Origin: Siphonodentalium dalli
Lineage: Eukaryota; Mollusca; Scaphopoda; Gadilida; Siphonodentaliidae
Reading direction: 5' to 3'
NCBI GenBank assembly: GCA_032622095.1
Contig: CP136063.1
Coordinates: 205,457,934-205,521,933 of the forward strand
DNA length: 64,000 nucleotides
Shown: positions 36,402-46,812 of the stretch, piece by piece
Layout of the letters: the number at the start of each line of letters is the position of its first letter
Numbering within the stretch: position 1 is the stretch's first letter
Position numbers and translations under genes: made by a program
Notes under the pieces: generated by a model
What the model saw: only the letters and a program-made list of their open reading frames with translations
The model's database searches: none
Told to the model about the DNA's origin: nothing

Positions 36402-38341
36402 TTGCGGCTGTTATCCGTGCTCGTTCGAAATACAAAGTGCACATCCAAGAGGCGTAACTCTATGGTTGCGTTCGTTGTATTCTTCAGACGAACAAATATG
36501 GCAAGTCATTACAATCAAAGGTATAGGAGAGATAACTCTACTATTAGACCGAGACAAGATAAAAGCCGCACAACATATATTGATCATCTATATATATGTA
36601 AAAGAGCAGGATCTGTCTGTCAGTCTCTCCGGATTTTTCTCTCAGACTTCTGGACCGATTTCAACCAAATTGGTGTGGTGACTCGGTGCACCCTGTCGGA
36701 GGTTATAACGTCGTTAGTTTTTAAAAATTTTATATAAACAAATTTAATTAAATAAATAAATATATTTTTTAAATAAGCTCACTATGGGCTTGTTTCAAAA
36801 CAAATAAGTCCAATATGAACATATTTGCAAGAGGAAATGTTGCAGCACAAGATGTACGCTCTTTACAATGTGTTTTCACTGTGGCCCGCGCCATCCAAAT
36901 AGATTCATATTGGACCTAAAAATTGACACTGGTTTATATTAGACTTATTTGATTTTGGAATAACCCATTACCCCATAGAGGACTTATGTCCGTTATTCCG
37001 TTGGATATTATATAGACCTATTTGATTCTGGAATTGGGCCCATCTATAGTATCCTTAAAAACTATCAAAATGCGCGCGAAGCGCACACGCTGCTGAATAA
37101 AGGCTGTGTCTAATATCAAAATGTGCGTGAAGCGCACACATGCAGGGGCCACATGCCCGTCCGACGCTGAATAAATGCTCCCGAAGAGAGTCTGTTTCAG
37201 CTGGTATATTATATAATATCTCTGGTAGTGCTGTTTTATCACTTTATAAATGTTATCGCCCTCTAGTATTGTCTGTCCATTAGCACTAGTGGCGACACGG
37301 GGTGGGCCCCATCTCGCTCGGTTCCCTGCATGGTGGCGGTGCGGTCGGCGGGTGATATTTTCGGCGTTTTTTGTGTACATTTATAGCGAATTTTACAACA
37401 GCGTATTTGTTAATTTATTCACTTCCGCTACAGCTAACGACTTGCCCGATCGCTGCATGATATGTCCCTGTCCGTGGTCAGGTTGCAGGGTCGGTGCCCT
37501 TTTTTGTCCCCCGAAAAAAATATTTTTGGGGGACTATTGTAATCAGCCCCGTCAGTGCGTGCGTGCGTGCGTCCGTCCGTCCGTCCGGAGTTATAACTCC
37601 AGTAATGATCATCCGATTTGATTGAAACTTGTTATGTAGGTGTCTCAACCAAGAACACAGGTACTCTGAAATTCTTGGTTTGATCCGATGTTCTTTTATG
37701 GAGTTATTACCCTTTTTTCAACTTGTTTTTTACTTTAATCCTTTAATTTGAGTTTGATCCAACGATTTTTACAGAGTTATGGGCCTTTCGACTTTGAAAA
37801 ACATTTTTTTTAATTTTCTGTATGAGGGTACCTTCATGGTGTAATCAACTCCTCTTACAGTTTTGATCGTAGATATTTGAAACTTCAGAGTATCGTTACC
37901 CACATATTGGAGATGTGCAACATTTTTTTTTAATTTCTTTAACAAAGCGGCATCGACTTGCCACGTTGTCGGGGGACACTGTGGTCGGCCGACCTTTTAT
38001 TTATTTTGCGTATATACCTGACGGAATCGGCCGCAATTTAGTGGTTAATAGTGCCGTTTCCGCTCAAGCTATCGACTTGCATATAGGGATTGGAACTTTG
38101 GCACATACAGGTCTATTCTGCACGATAGTGCATGCCCCATCTCGCTTGGATCCATGGGGGAGGTATACCGACAGATGCGGTCGGTGTGGACTGGTGCGGT
38201 CAACTTTTAGTTTTTAGAATGAATTTCCGAACATTCGAGCTTCGTTAGAGATGTTGTTTTCAGAAAAAAAGTTTTCCATCGTTTTTCCACCAAAATGTTT
38301 TTCGGTGGTTTTCCTGACCGCCTACGCAGACAAAGTAGGAT
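36402..38341. repeat. 1.43-kb tandem repeat, copy 2 (with insertion)
   Basis: This is the second copy of the unit beginning at 34,973, ending with CAAAGTAGGA at 38,341. It is longer because of the 483-bp insertion at 37,497-37,979; without it, the copy is about 1,457 bp. Substitutions and small indels are scattered throughout, so the duplication is older than the array duplications. Confidence 0.85.
37497..37979. mobile_element. 483-bp MITE-like insertion with 9-bp TIR
   Basis: Copy 1 of the surrounding repeat reads GGTCGGTGTGGTCGG without interruption. Copy 2 is split there, with TG on both sides (37,495-37,496 and 37,980-37,981), which fits a 2-bp target duplication. Near the ends, GTCCCCCGA (37,506-37,514) is the reverse complement of TCGGGGGAC (37,969-37,977). 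Inside is a simple GTGCGTGCGTCCGTCCGTCC tract followed by GGAGTTATAACTCC. There is no open frame of note, so the element is non-autonomous. Confidence 0.8.
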
Positions 38342-38630
38342 GTAATTAACCCGTCCCTTAACTTGTAAGCATGCATGTATACCAATAAACGCTGACGTCC
38401 ACTCTGGTCTCTGACGCTGCTTCATCGACTCGAGATCTCGAATTTACTACCGTTGATCATCCGCAACTGTCCTGGATATGATTAATCCAAAGGTCTTTTG
38501 AAAACTCAGTTATTCAAAGAATATTATTCTGAACATTGTATTGGGTGTGGATCGAATGATCCATGCAGCTTTCAATGCGGTCTACATAATTATCGCATGT
38601 TTGAACTGTAAATTTAGGAATTTGTTTCTC
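38342..38630. other. unassigned spacer
   Basis: Nothing is recognised here. Short open frames on both strands have no protein similarity that I can identify. Confidence 0.5.
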
Positions 38631-40155
38631 TTGGAACAAACGTCGCATTACCGACGATTTGAGTTCGAGTCGACAAAGCAGTGCGACGTTTGTTTCAAAT
38701 AAATGCGAGTAGACGCACTACCAACGAAGAATGCGTGTGGGCAACACGAATCCAATTGCTGATGCGTCTGAGATCCGTGTTTGAAACAAACGTCGCATCT
38801 CCGTCGACTCGAATTTATATCTGAGAAATGCAAATGAGCTGCATAATGATATGCTAATGAGGGAATTCCAACTGAAACTGGAAAACCCCAACGACCGTGA
38901 CGTAATTTGGTGGTATTTGAATTCGAGTCGACAAAAGTGCGACGTTTGTTTCAAATTAAATGCGAGTAGACACACTAAATCAAATTGTATTCCGTTTGGA
39001 TATACCCGTTACTATAGGGAAGTGGCGAAGTGGGTGGGGTTTGGGTGTGACGTTGTCTCACCCCCAACTTTAGTAACAATTTTCAATAGTTTGAAATTTC
39101 ATACTGGAAACAACATTATTATAGTTGGAAATTTCACACCGATAGGTTGAAATTGTTCTTGTAATTTGATTTTCCACCAATTAATTAGTGGAGAATTTGT
39201 TGTTTTTAAACCAACATTTGGATATTTTCTTACTTTTGGTCGAAATTTTGACTGAAATGGCTGTCGGTCGGAAATGTTCTAACCTCATGGGTGTTAGGAT
39301 GGAAATTTCCAACACTTGGGAAGCTTGTGTCCTGGTCCCCCATGACACCCGTGGCGAGTCAAAAACTGCTAATTAGTTTAAGAAAACATTATTTTACTAT
39401 ACTTTTGTTCGAATATGTGAACTTAAATGGTCATCAGTTGGAAATTTCCAACATGCGGAAACTTGAGGCCAGTCTAGATGCTATATATATCGGATGTTGC
39501 CTTTTTCATGTTCAGATTACAAAATTTTCTCAGACCGTGCCGAACTGTGATCGGATTTTCAGGTTCAGATCGCTATTTTTTCTTATACTGGCAGAACCAT
39601 GGTCCGCTCAGTGCATGGTCACAAGTCTACTGATACATTCATAATAGGCTATCATCACCCAGTCCTGTGAAAAGACAGCCGACGCCGGATGCAAATTAAA
39701 TTATGCAAAGTTATGAGTCCCCCCCCCCCCACAACGGAGACCCCATAGCTATACGTCCCTGTCAGCCATGTTTATTTTACCACGCGGTATTAGATAGTAC
39801 TACTGACGCAATATAGTGTTATCCCGCGTTGACCTCGACTTGCTATCAAATTGTTTAAAAGGCACAACGCTTTCGTATACAAAATGGACCTGATTTCTTT
39901 CAGACAAGACTAGTTTAGAACAAAATACCACCAATAGAATCATGTCCGACCTAACATTTGTGCCAAACACCTAAGAAGTAGCGTCTTAAAACCAATAATG
40001 TCCACTCCTCAACATGTTAACCAGTCTGAGTAAACTCATACCTAAATATTCATTACAATATTTCAAATATAGAGTCGACGTTCACCCAGACTTAAGGGTC
40101 TTTCGTCGCATTTCTAATTGAATTCGAGTCGTCGGTAGTGCGACGTTTGTTCCAA
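38631..40155. mobile_element. ~1.5-kb element with 27-bp terminal inverted repeats
   Basis: The left end at 38,631-38,657 is the reverse complement of 40,129-40,155 with one mismatch in 27 bases; the key motif is GGAACAAACGTCGCA. Further inverted copies of the same motif lie inside, at 38,781-38,815 and 38,919-38,955, and a direct one near 38,659-38,700. It may therefore be a nested set of foldback elements rather than one. No transposase is visible. No convincing target duplication was found. Confidence 0.6.
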
Positions 40156-40172
40156 GGGTTAGTTTATTTTAA

Positions 40173-40695
40173 AGGTGGATTATCTCTTTGTAAACATGTA
40201 TTATATAGTTACCAGGGTATTAAATGTTAGATCTGAATCGAAGACCCTTGTCCGGAAATGCTTCTATCGGTTAATATTAATTTTATTTCGAATATTTTCT
40301 GGCCTAAAAAGGTGTGGTTGTTTAGCTAACGAACAACAGTAATCACTGTTTACAGAGACCAGAAATTTTATTGTGTAGTTTTGTCAGATTTTGTCACAAA
40401 TAAACGTTCATTATACTCATTGTCGGTTATAACTATGGAATAAAACAACACAACCAATCAATCTGGGATATTTGACGTTCTGCGCGTAGCCATAGGAACA
40501 GCCTAATGCTCTCTATCGCTATATGGTATCACCCGAATGGTCTATTCTAAAAATAGCCAAATAATCGGGCCCAATAAATATTCAAAATAAAATCAATATT
40601 AATTGATAGAAGCGTTTCCGGACAGGGGTCTTCAGTTTATTATTTTTTACCCACGCAACTATTTCAAAGTTGTTATTTAAAGAGATAATCCATCT
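40173..40695. mobile_element. 523-bp MITE with TTAA target duplication
   Basis: TTAA flanks both ends (40,169-40,172 and 40,696-40,699). The termini AGGTGGATTATCTCTTT and AAAGAGATAATCCATCT are inverted repeats with one mismatch. A second inverted pair lies inside: the GAAGACCCTTGTCCGGAAA block near 40,238 against TTTCCGGACAGGGGTCTTC near 40,616, continuing for about 60 bp. The TTAA duplication suits a piggyBac-type transposase acting in trans, although the TIR does not begin with the usual CCC. Confidence 0.85.
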
Positions 40696-40794
40696 TTAAT
40701 GTTTTCAAGCGCATTGAAACCTCGGTGATATGTGTGCTATACATGAAATGTGTGATATGATATGATACAATTTAATCGATCCTTGTTATATATG

Positions 40795-41136
40795 GGATGC
40801 CAAATTCACTGAAGCGCAATTCATTGGCGAAGTTAATCACACTGAAGCACCTTTATTATTTCTATCTCACACCCTGCCAGATTACTAGTGGATTACTGTA
40901 GAAACCATTTTGGATTTAAAGACCAAAGTATATCGATGTGCTCACTATTCACATAGTTGGGTTATTTCAATAAAATTGGATGTGTAGCCATTACATGTAT
41001 AAATAACTGCGCTTCAGTGCAATCAGATTATGCTTCACCGCAATTAATTTCGCTTCGGTGCAAATGATTATACGCTTCATCGCAATTGAATTGCGCTTCA
41101 GTGCATTTATTAATAAAGGTCAATTTGGCCTCCCAT
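40795..41136. repeat. small element with GCGCTTCAGTGCA subterminal repeats
   Basis: Five degenerate copies of a 20-21 bp motif (GCGCTTCAGTGCAATT type) run from about 41,008 to 41,105. Inverted copies (CACTGAAGCGCAATTCA and ACTGAAGCACCTTTATT) lie at 40,807-40,857. The outer segments near CCAAATTCACTG and GTCAATTTGGCCTCC are roughly complementary, giving a foldback of about 340 bp. There is no coding content. Confidence 0.55.
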
Positions 41137-41211
41137 ACAGTTATAATACTCAAAATCCGTTATCATTTTGCAGATTACACATAACATTATAAATACTAAC
41201 ATTGTGTTTAA

Positions 41212-41505
41212 AGGGGTACTATACACTAAATCCGGACATTAATGGGACCATCTCCTTTTATACTCAACAGAATATATGCAACAAATATGAATTTGATCCA
41301 TGGATTAGTGCAAAATACAATGAAAATGACTCCAGTCATAAATACATTTTCATTATAATTACCATGTTGTTTGCATTATTCGTAGAGCACATGAGTGTAG
41401 TTTGCACTAATCCATGGCTCAAATTCATTCATTTGTTGCATATGTTATGTCGAGTATAAAAGGAGATGGTCCCATAAATGGTCGGATTTAGTGTACAGTA
41501 CCCCT
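41212..41505. mobile_element. 294-bp MITE with TTAA target duplication and long TIRs
   Basis: TTAA flanks both ends (41,208-41,211 and 41,506-41,509). The element begins AGGGGTACTATACAC and ends in the complement, GTACAGTACCCCT. Complementarity extends inward for about 70 bp (CCGGACATTAATGGGACC against GGTCCCATAAATGGTCGG), and the central parts (CATGGATTAGTGCA and TGCACTAATCCATGG) also pair. Almost the whole element could fold into one hairpin. The open frames inside it are a by-product of this structure. Confidence 0.92.
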
Positions 41506-41509
41506 TTAA

Positions 41510-42340
41510 GATGCATTCAGGGTTCAAGTACATCAACATATTTTCATATATATTTCCAACACTATGATATTTGTCCCGCTTTATTGGTCACAAACTACGT
41601 GTGATACATATAACATATAGGCACACCATTACCAAAAATTAAGCCATGAAGCACATGATTGTAAGAATAAAGCTAATTTGTTGTGTATAGTGTCGACCTA
41701 TAAGTCGTATAAAATACATAAATGGATAGGAAATCCGATACCTAACAGGTTAGTATGTGTTACGTCTCAGTTCACATGTGTTATGTTTATACATTGGCAT
41801 GTATAAATGGAAAGCAAATAAGATTTCGTAGAGGTTAGCCTGGCGCGAACTCAATATATTTTTTTCCAGGATCAGGGAACCTGGTTTCTCCCAGACGTAG
41901 TATATATTCCATATATATTTAGCAAATGTGCACTGCCAGTGAACTTTTATTTAGTACAGCTACATTTCATAAGATTAAATTCTGATAAATCAATTGACGG
42001 GTCTTCCGAACAAATTACCTGAAATTTATGAGAAATATTGAGGGCTCAAAGCGTACTACGTTCAGGTTGCAAATTTCCTGGCAAGTGTGAATGCAACTCG
42101 TCGTAAATGACTATCGTAATGTCTAAGATTAAATTACAAACGACTTATAAAATGCTCAACTAATTTACTATACATGCACCATGGCATGATATTTTCCTAT
42201 TTCATTAGGTCGTTACACAACTGACATTTGCACGAAATTAGCCTTCAAATGGCAAGAATCAATCGTGTAATAACTCGTCACATTTCATAACTATGATATT
42301 AGCGATAAAACAATCGAAGACATATGCTCTACATTCAGAA
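41510..42340. other. unassigned spacer
   Basis: AT-rich sequence in which I recognise no gene, RNA or clear repeat. Confidence 0.5.
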
Positions 42341-42349
42341 ATCATTCAA

Positions 42350-42850
42350 AATTGTACCATATACACTCTTTGAACAAATGTGTATAAATTCTACTTTTAT
42401 ATGTTTTAATTTTGATCTGAAACAAAATTATGTATAAATTACACATGGCATAATAATTATGTGTCGGTTGAATTTCCTCAACATTGAATATTGAGTGTAT
42501 CATAGTTATTAGATGAGATGTGTAAAATTGGAGACACAAAACTCGCAACGGCAGAACAAAGCATTGACAGCAGTTGTAAATGTGTTATACACTGTGTTTG
42601 TGTCAAAACTGAACAGGCATAATTTTGTAGCACACAGTTTTAAAGCTGCTGCCAGATTTTGTAATATGGTAACTTTTACGATGTCTGTGTCTCAAGTAGA
42701 ACATATCTCATCTACTAACTATTATATGCTCACATGTTCACTCATATTCAATGTTGAGAAAATTCCACCGAAACATATGTCATGTGTCATTTCTACACAA
42801 TTTTGTTTAAGATCTTTTCACAGTTGTTCTAAAAGTGTACAGCCATGTGC
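42350..42850. mobile_element. foldback element with ~180-bp imperfect inverted arms
   Basis: The left arm (about 42,350-42,540) and right arm (about 42,670-42,850) are imperfect inverted copies. Matching blocks are AACATTGAATATTGAGTG against CACTCATATTCAATGTT, and AGTTATTAGATGAGATGTG against CATATCTCATCTACTAACT. The outer limits are uncertain. Open frames on both strands fall within the arms and are not called as genes. Confidence 0.65.
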
Positions 42851-42911
42851 AGCCATCTATATGAAGTATATCGTGAAAAATTGCAAGTCAACCTTGAAAG
42901 CAGCTGTGTGA

Positions 42912-43519
42912 ACGTAAACACTAATCCTTTAAGACATTTAAACTCACCACATTTGGTCTAAATCCGTTCATTTTCCACCAAGATAAGTCGTTTTTAATAG
43001 GATTAAAACTTAAAGGATCCATTTTTGACATTTTTATGGGAACCGAATCGACACGATAGTATAGGTCGTCAGCGATTTACTGGTGCTGCATGATCACCTG
43101 TATATCAATTTCGTTCACGCCAGAAAGCAATCACGCACTCTGATAAAGAAACCTGTAATTTATACGGTTGACAAACAAGTGTGGCAAAAGTTATTGAACG
43201 ACATATATTGGTAAGCGTATTGCCTTTTAATTGGCAAAATCAAACTCTTTTGTGTTTGTTTACCGATAGGTCATGGATCGGGGTGTGCCTTTTTTAAAAT
43301 TGGGTTTTCGAAATTGAATTTAATTCTGTCTTGACTACGTATACCTATACAAAGAATCAGTTTTCAATAGCTGTATGTATAATTGTATCTCACTGAGTCT
43401 GTTACAGATTGGGCCTGATAGGATACATGGTAGTACATGCATATATATAGATATGTAACCTAATTCCCACCACGCGGTTGAAGTCCCAGCGTTTCTCATA
43501 GCCACATTGTTCAACCGAT
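42912..43519. other. unassigned spacer
   Basis: No gene is recognised. AATCCTTTAAG near 42,922 and CTTAAAGGATCC near 43,007 face each other and may be ends of further TTAA-type elements, but no partner ends were found. Confidence 0.45.
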
Positions 43520-44142
43520 TCGCGGCCTCTCAGAGCAATGGTGGGCCTCTCAGTGCAAATGGAGGGCCTCTCAGTGCAAATAGGGGGTTCTCATTGCAAA
43601 TTGGAGGCTTATCATTGCAAATGGGGGGCTTATCAATGCAAATGGGGGCCTCTCATTACAAATGGAGTGTTCTCATTGCAAATGGGTGTTCTCAGAGCAA
43701 ATGGGGTGTTCTCATAGCAAATGGGGGCCTCTCAAAGCAAATGGGGGCTTCTCAGTGCAAATGGGGGCCTCTCAGTGCAAATGGGGGCCTCTCGGTGCAA
43801 ATGGGTGCCTCTCAATGCAAATGTTGGATTCTCATTGCAAATGGGAGGATTCTCAGTGCAAATGGGGGCCCTCGGTGCAAACGTGGGGCTACTCAGTGCA
43901 AATGTGGGTCTCTCGGTGCAAAATGAAGGCTTCTCATTAAAATGGGGTGCTTCTCAGTGCAAAAGGGGGACTCTCAGTGTAAATGGGGGGATTCTCAATG
44001 CAAACGGGGGCCTCTCAGTGCAAATGGGGCATCTCAGTGCAAATGGGAGGCAGCTCAGTGCAAATTGGAAGTTCTCAGTGCAAAATGGGGCCAATCAGTG
44101 CAAATGGGAGGTCTCCAATTACAAATGGAAGGCATCTCAGTC
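43520..44142. repeat. 20-21 bp minisatellite, ~30 degenerate copies
   Basis: The consensus is close to GGCCTCTCAGTGCAAATGGG. Copies vary at CTCTCA/TTCTCA, at AGTG/ATTG/AGAG and in the length of the G run, so the phase drifts by 1-2 bp between copies. Three overlapping plus-strand open frames (43,507-44,209) are products of the repeat and have no other coding support. Confidence 0.92.
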
Positions 44143-44417
44143 GTCTAGCGAAATCTGCATATGGCTTTCTTTTATAAACATGAATAGGTCCTTATACTTT
44201 TTCCAATAAACGTATTGTGGGAAGGAATAAATCAACAGTCTTCTTGCATAATATCAGTCATATTGGTAATCTGTGGTATACCCAGTTCTTCTGGGTGCAA
44301 CGTGCTCATAGCAGTATTTTTCACAGTTCTGCCTGAATTATACATATTTATGATTAATTTGAATTTAATTTTTTATATTTCTGTGTATATATTATATTTC
44401 TGTGTATATATGCACCT

Positions 44418-45100
44418 AATACGCACAAGCTTGACTACCAAGAGATATCTTATCGGGGTCCACGATATGATGGCTCTTGGTATACAATCGCGACCACGAG
44501 AGGCACGCGTGCTTTCGATTGAATATCATATTTAATCTGAAGGGTAATAACTCTATAAAGAATTTTTTTGACGAAATGACGGCGATTTGTATGAGAAATT
44601 GCAACACCACAATAGATCAACTTTGGAGAAATATAAGTCAAATTCTTCCCTTGGGTGGGTGGTTTTGACTGAGGTTTGGGGTACGCTCTTTAAAACACTT
44701 CTCCAAATATGTCCGTTATTTCGTCAAAGACACCTTTTCAAATATCTCCGTTATTTCGTTTATAAAAATAATTTCATATTTATATATTTCGTTCTATATT
44801 TCTCCCTATTTCGCTATTTCGCTGTATGTTCCTATTTCGAGTTTTCGTTCTATTTCGCTATTTCGCTGTATTTTCCTATTTCGATTTTCGATGTATTTTC
44901 CTATTTCGCTTTTTCGTTTTATTTTATATTTCGATATTTCGCTATATTTGACATATTATGGGATATGGTATTATATGATACCCAACATTCTGATATTCAA
45001 TCGAACATCACGTGCCTCCCGTGGTCGCGATTGTATACCAAGAGCCATCATATCGTGGACCCCGATAAGATATCTCTTGGTAGTCAAGCTTGTGCGTATT
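44418..45100. mobile_element. ~680-bp element with ~110-bp near-perfect TIRs
   Basis: 44,418-44,528 and 44,991-45,100 are inverted copies starting with AATACGCACAAGCTTGAC. They are almost identical for about 90 bp and diverge slightly at the inner end (GAGAGGCACGCG against GGGAGGCACGTG). The interior at 44,700-44,940 is a degenerate run of TATTTCG and CTATTTCGC words. There is no transposase-like open frame. The long TIR and short interior fit a MITE; the superfamily cannot be told from the sequence. Confidence 0.88.
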
Positions 45101-45145
45101 GCCTGATATATCATATAACAAAAATTCGGGCAAACAGTTCAGCCT

Positions 45146-45166
45146 CCCCCCCCCCCCCCCCCCCCC
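45146..45166. repeat. poly-C tract
   Basis: About 21 consecutive C, followed by AAACACCACC and a GTGGG-type segment. Similar C or G tracts occur at 46,793-46,812, 57,215-57,226 and 57,647-57,674. Confidence 0.95.
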
Positions 45167-46170
45167 AAACACCACCAAAACATTTGGGTGGGTCAAAATT
45201 TCCCAAATATAGGAATTCTCAATTCTGGTGCATGTGTTTACGCTATGTTTCACATTAGTTATTGTGGTACTTTCAATTTGAATTCGTTGATCAATTTAAA
45301 TTCTGTAAATTATGAATGCCCATGTCGGGGGGATGGGATTATGGGAAGCAGGGACAAATTCAGGATACAAGGTTAAAATGTTTGGGACCCATTCACCACC
45401 TCCTTAACGGAAGGCCAATTAGAGACACATCCTCAAAGTTTGGTGAAAAACGTCGAAAATAGCAGAATATCGCAGAGAAAGTGTGTGAAATTTATAAACT
45501 CATTCAGCGCCAGCGGTGGATATATATCACACCGATCAATCGTTTCTGCGCTGTGGCGTGTGTATGTCCGCTGTGCTGGAGTGTACGGATGCTGTGGCGG
45601 TCAAATCACGATTTTTTCGAGCGACCGACAAGTTATCCCGCCTTAAATAACCATGTGTATGAAATTCCAATCAGTAATATATAGAACCAGATGGTTCTTC
45701 ACAAAGAACCATGCAGGTCAGTACAACCACTTGGCCGGTTCCGTGGCGTTCATGAATTTGGTTCCTGGAGACCAAACCTGAACAAAGTGTGCCTCACTTT
45801 CCAGAATGAGGTCCCGAGAGGGTGGTTTTAGTGACGGTATCCCGCACGGTGGGCTAGCGTCACCAAACCCACCCTCTGTGAACCTCATGATTAGGCCTCA
45901 AATCCTATGGGCGACCTAGGGTCAGATTGAAGTTGGTGATGTTCACTCGTTAGTCACATCGATTATGCAATTTATCTTCTGAAACTGAACAGAAGGGAAA
46001 AAGTAACTAAAACAATGTTAATTTGATACTATAGATACAGTATAGATACTTCCAGAAGCACCTTCCCCAAGCACCTTCCCCACTGGAAGTATGTGTCGTT
46101 CAACTTATATAATATAGTACCGAAACATTGAACCAAATCGGTCGTAACCAACAAAGTCTCAAATACTCAC
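45167..46170. other. unassigned spacer with one hairpin
   Basis: No gene is recognised. Inside it, 45,808-45,836 and 45,858-45,886 form an imperfect 29-bp inverted repeat (GAGGGTGG pairing with CCACCCTC) with a 21-nt loop, and a short ATGGTTCTT hairpin lies at 45,690-45,711. Confidence 0.5.
45808..45886. repeat. imperfect 29-bp inverted repeat
   Basis: The left arm 45,808-45,836 (ending TTTTAGTGACG) pairs with the right arm 45,858-45,886 (starting CGTCACCAAACCC). The loop is 21 nt. It does not fold as a tRNA cloverleaf by eye and is probably a small foldback relic. Confidence 0.7.
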
Positions 46171-46174
46171 AAAT

Positions 46175-46635
46175 GTGACCCGCCATATCAAATCCAGTCG
46201 TAAGTCGGGATTTTTTTTACCCTGTGCCAATGCATTCTCTTATATATGCGAGTCGACCATAGGTCGCCTCGCATATATAAGAGAATGCATTGGCCTAACA
46301 ATTTTTTACATTTTTAATAATGTGTTCTTCTATTCTTTAACAATTTTATAATTTCACCCATACAGAGCCCCAGACAAACATGAGTAGACGACACTCTTAT
46401 ATATGCTTCTATATATGTGTGGGGCTCCCTGCAGGGTAATGGATGTTTTTTTTTATTTTATGTCCTAAAAATTGTAAGAAACATTTATTTATTAAACATG
46501 ATAAAAAATTGGTAGGCCAATGCATTCTCTTATATATGCGAGGCGACCTATGGTCGACTCGCATATATAAGAGAATGCATTGGCACAAGGTAAAAAAAAT
46601 CCCGACTTACGACTGGATTTGATATGGCGGGTCAC
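46175..46635. mobile_element. 461-bp MITE with ~120-bp TIRs that are themselves palindromic
   Basis: The termini begin GTGACCCGCCATATC and are inverted copies for about 120 bp, flanked by AAAT on both sides (46,171-46,174 and 46,636-46,639), a candidate 4-bp target duplication. Each arm contains a 69-nt near-perfect palindrome (46,226-46,294 and 46,516-46,584) beginning GCCAATGCATTCTC, with one mismatched pair around an ATA centre. The element can fold either as one long hairpin or as two cruciform arms. No coding capacity. Confidence 0.88.
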
Positions 46636-46792
46636 AAATAACACGTGTCCTTCCTTTGGTTCGCTGAGAAACAAGCGGCAACGATTTCACCAACCAGAGT
46701 CAAAGAATATTTTGCATCTAATAAGATTGAAGTTGTGTTTGGCTAGTTTGGAAATGTGAGTTTAAATAACAAGTGCACCGCAAAGTGTACCA

Positions 46793-46812
46793 CCCCCCCC
46801 CCCCCCCCCCCC
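46793..46812. repeat. poly-C tract
   Basis: About 20 consecutive C, followed by ATCGAAAAGG. Confidence 0.95.

Noticed and set aside
35671-38217. Several 60-123 codon open frames in the 1.43-kb tandem pair
   Set aside because: Not conserved in frame between the two copies; no recognisable domain.
41202-41459. 85-codon open frame
   Set aside because: Lies inside the 294-bp TTAA MITE and spans its hairpin.
42513-42911. 132-codon plus-strand open frame
   Set aside because: Falls across the loop and right arm of the foldback element at 42.35-42.85 kb; no domain recognised.
42920-43020. A third TTAA element between AATCCTTTAAG and CTTAAAGGATCC
   Set aside because: The two ends point outward and no matching partners or inner inverted repeats were found.
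43507-44209. Plus-strand open frames with Cys/Lys/Gly/Ser-rich repeats
   Set aside because: Produced by the 20-21 bp minisatellite, three frames open over the same DNA.
44587-45258. 223-codon open frame rich in Phe/Tyr/Ser
   Set aside because: Covers the TATTTCG low-complexity interior and right TIR of the 680-bp MITE, then a poly-C run.
45808-45886. tRNA-like or structured RNA
   Set aside because: Only a single imperfect stem with no cloverleaf, anticodon arm or TFC-type loop; treated as a foldback.
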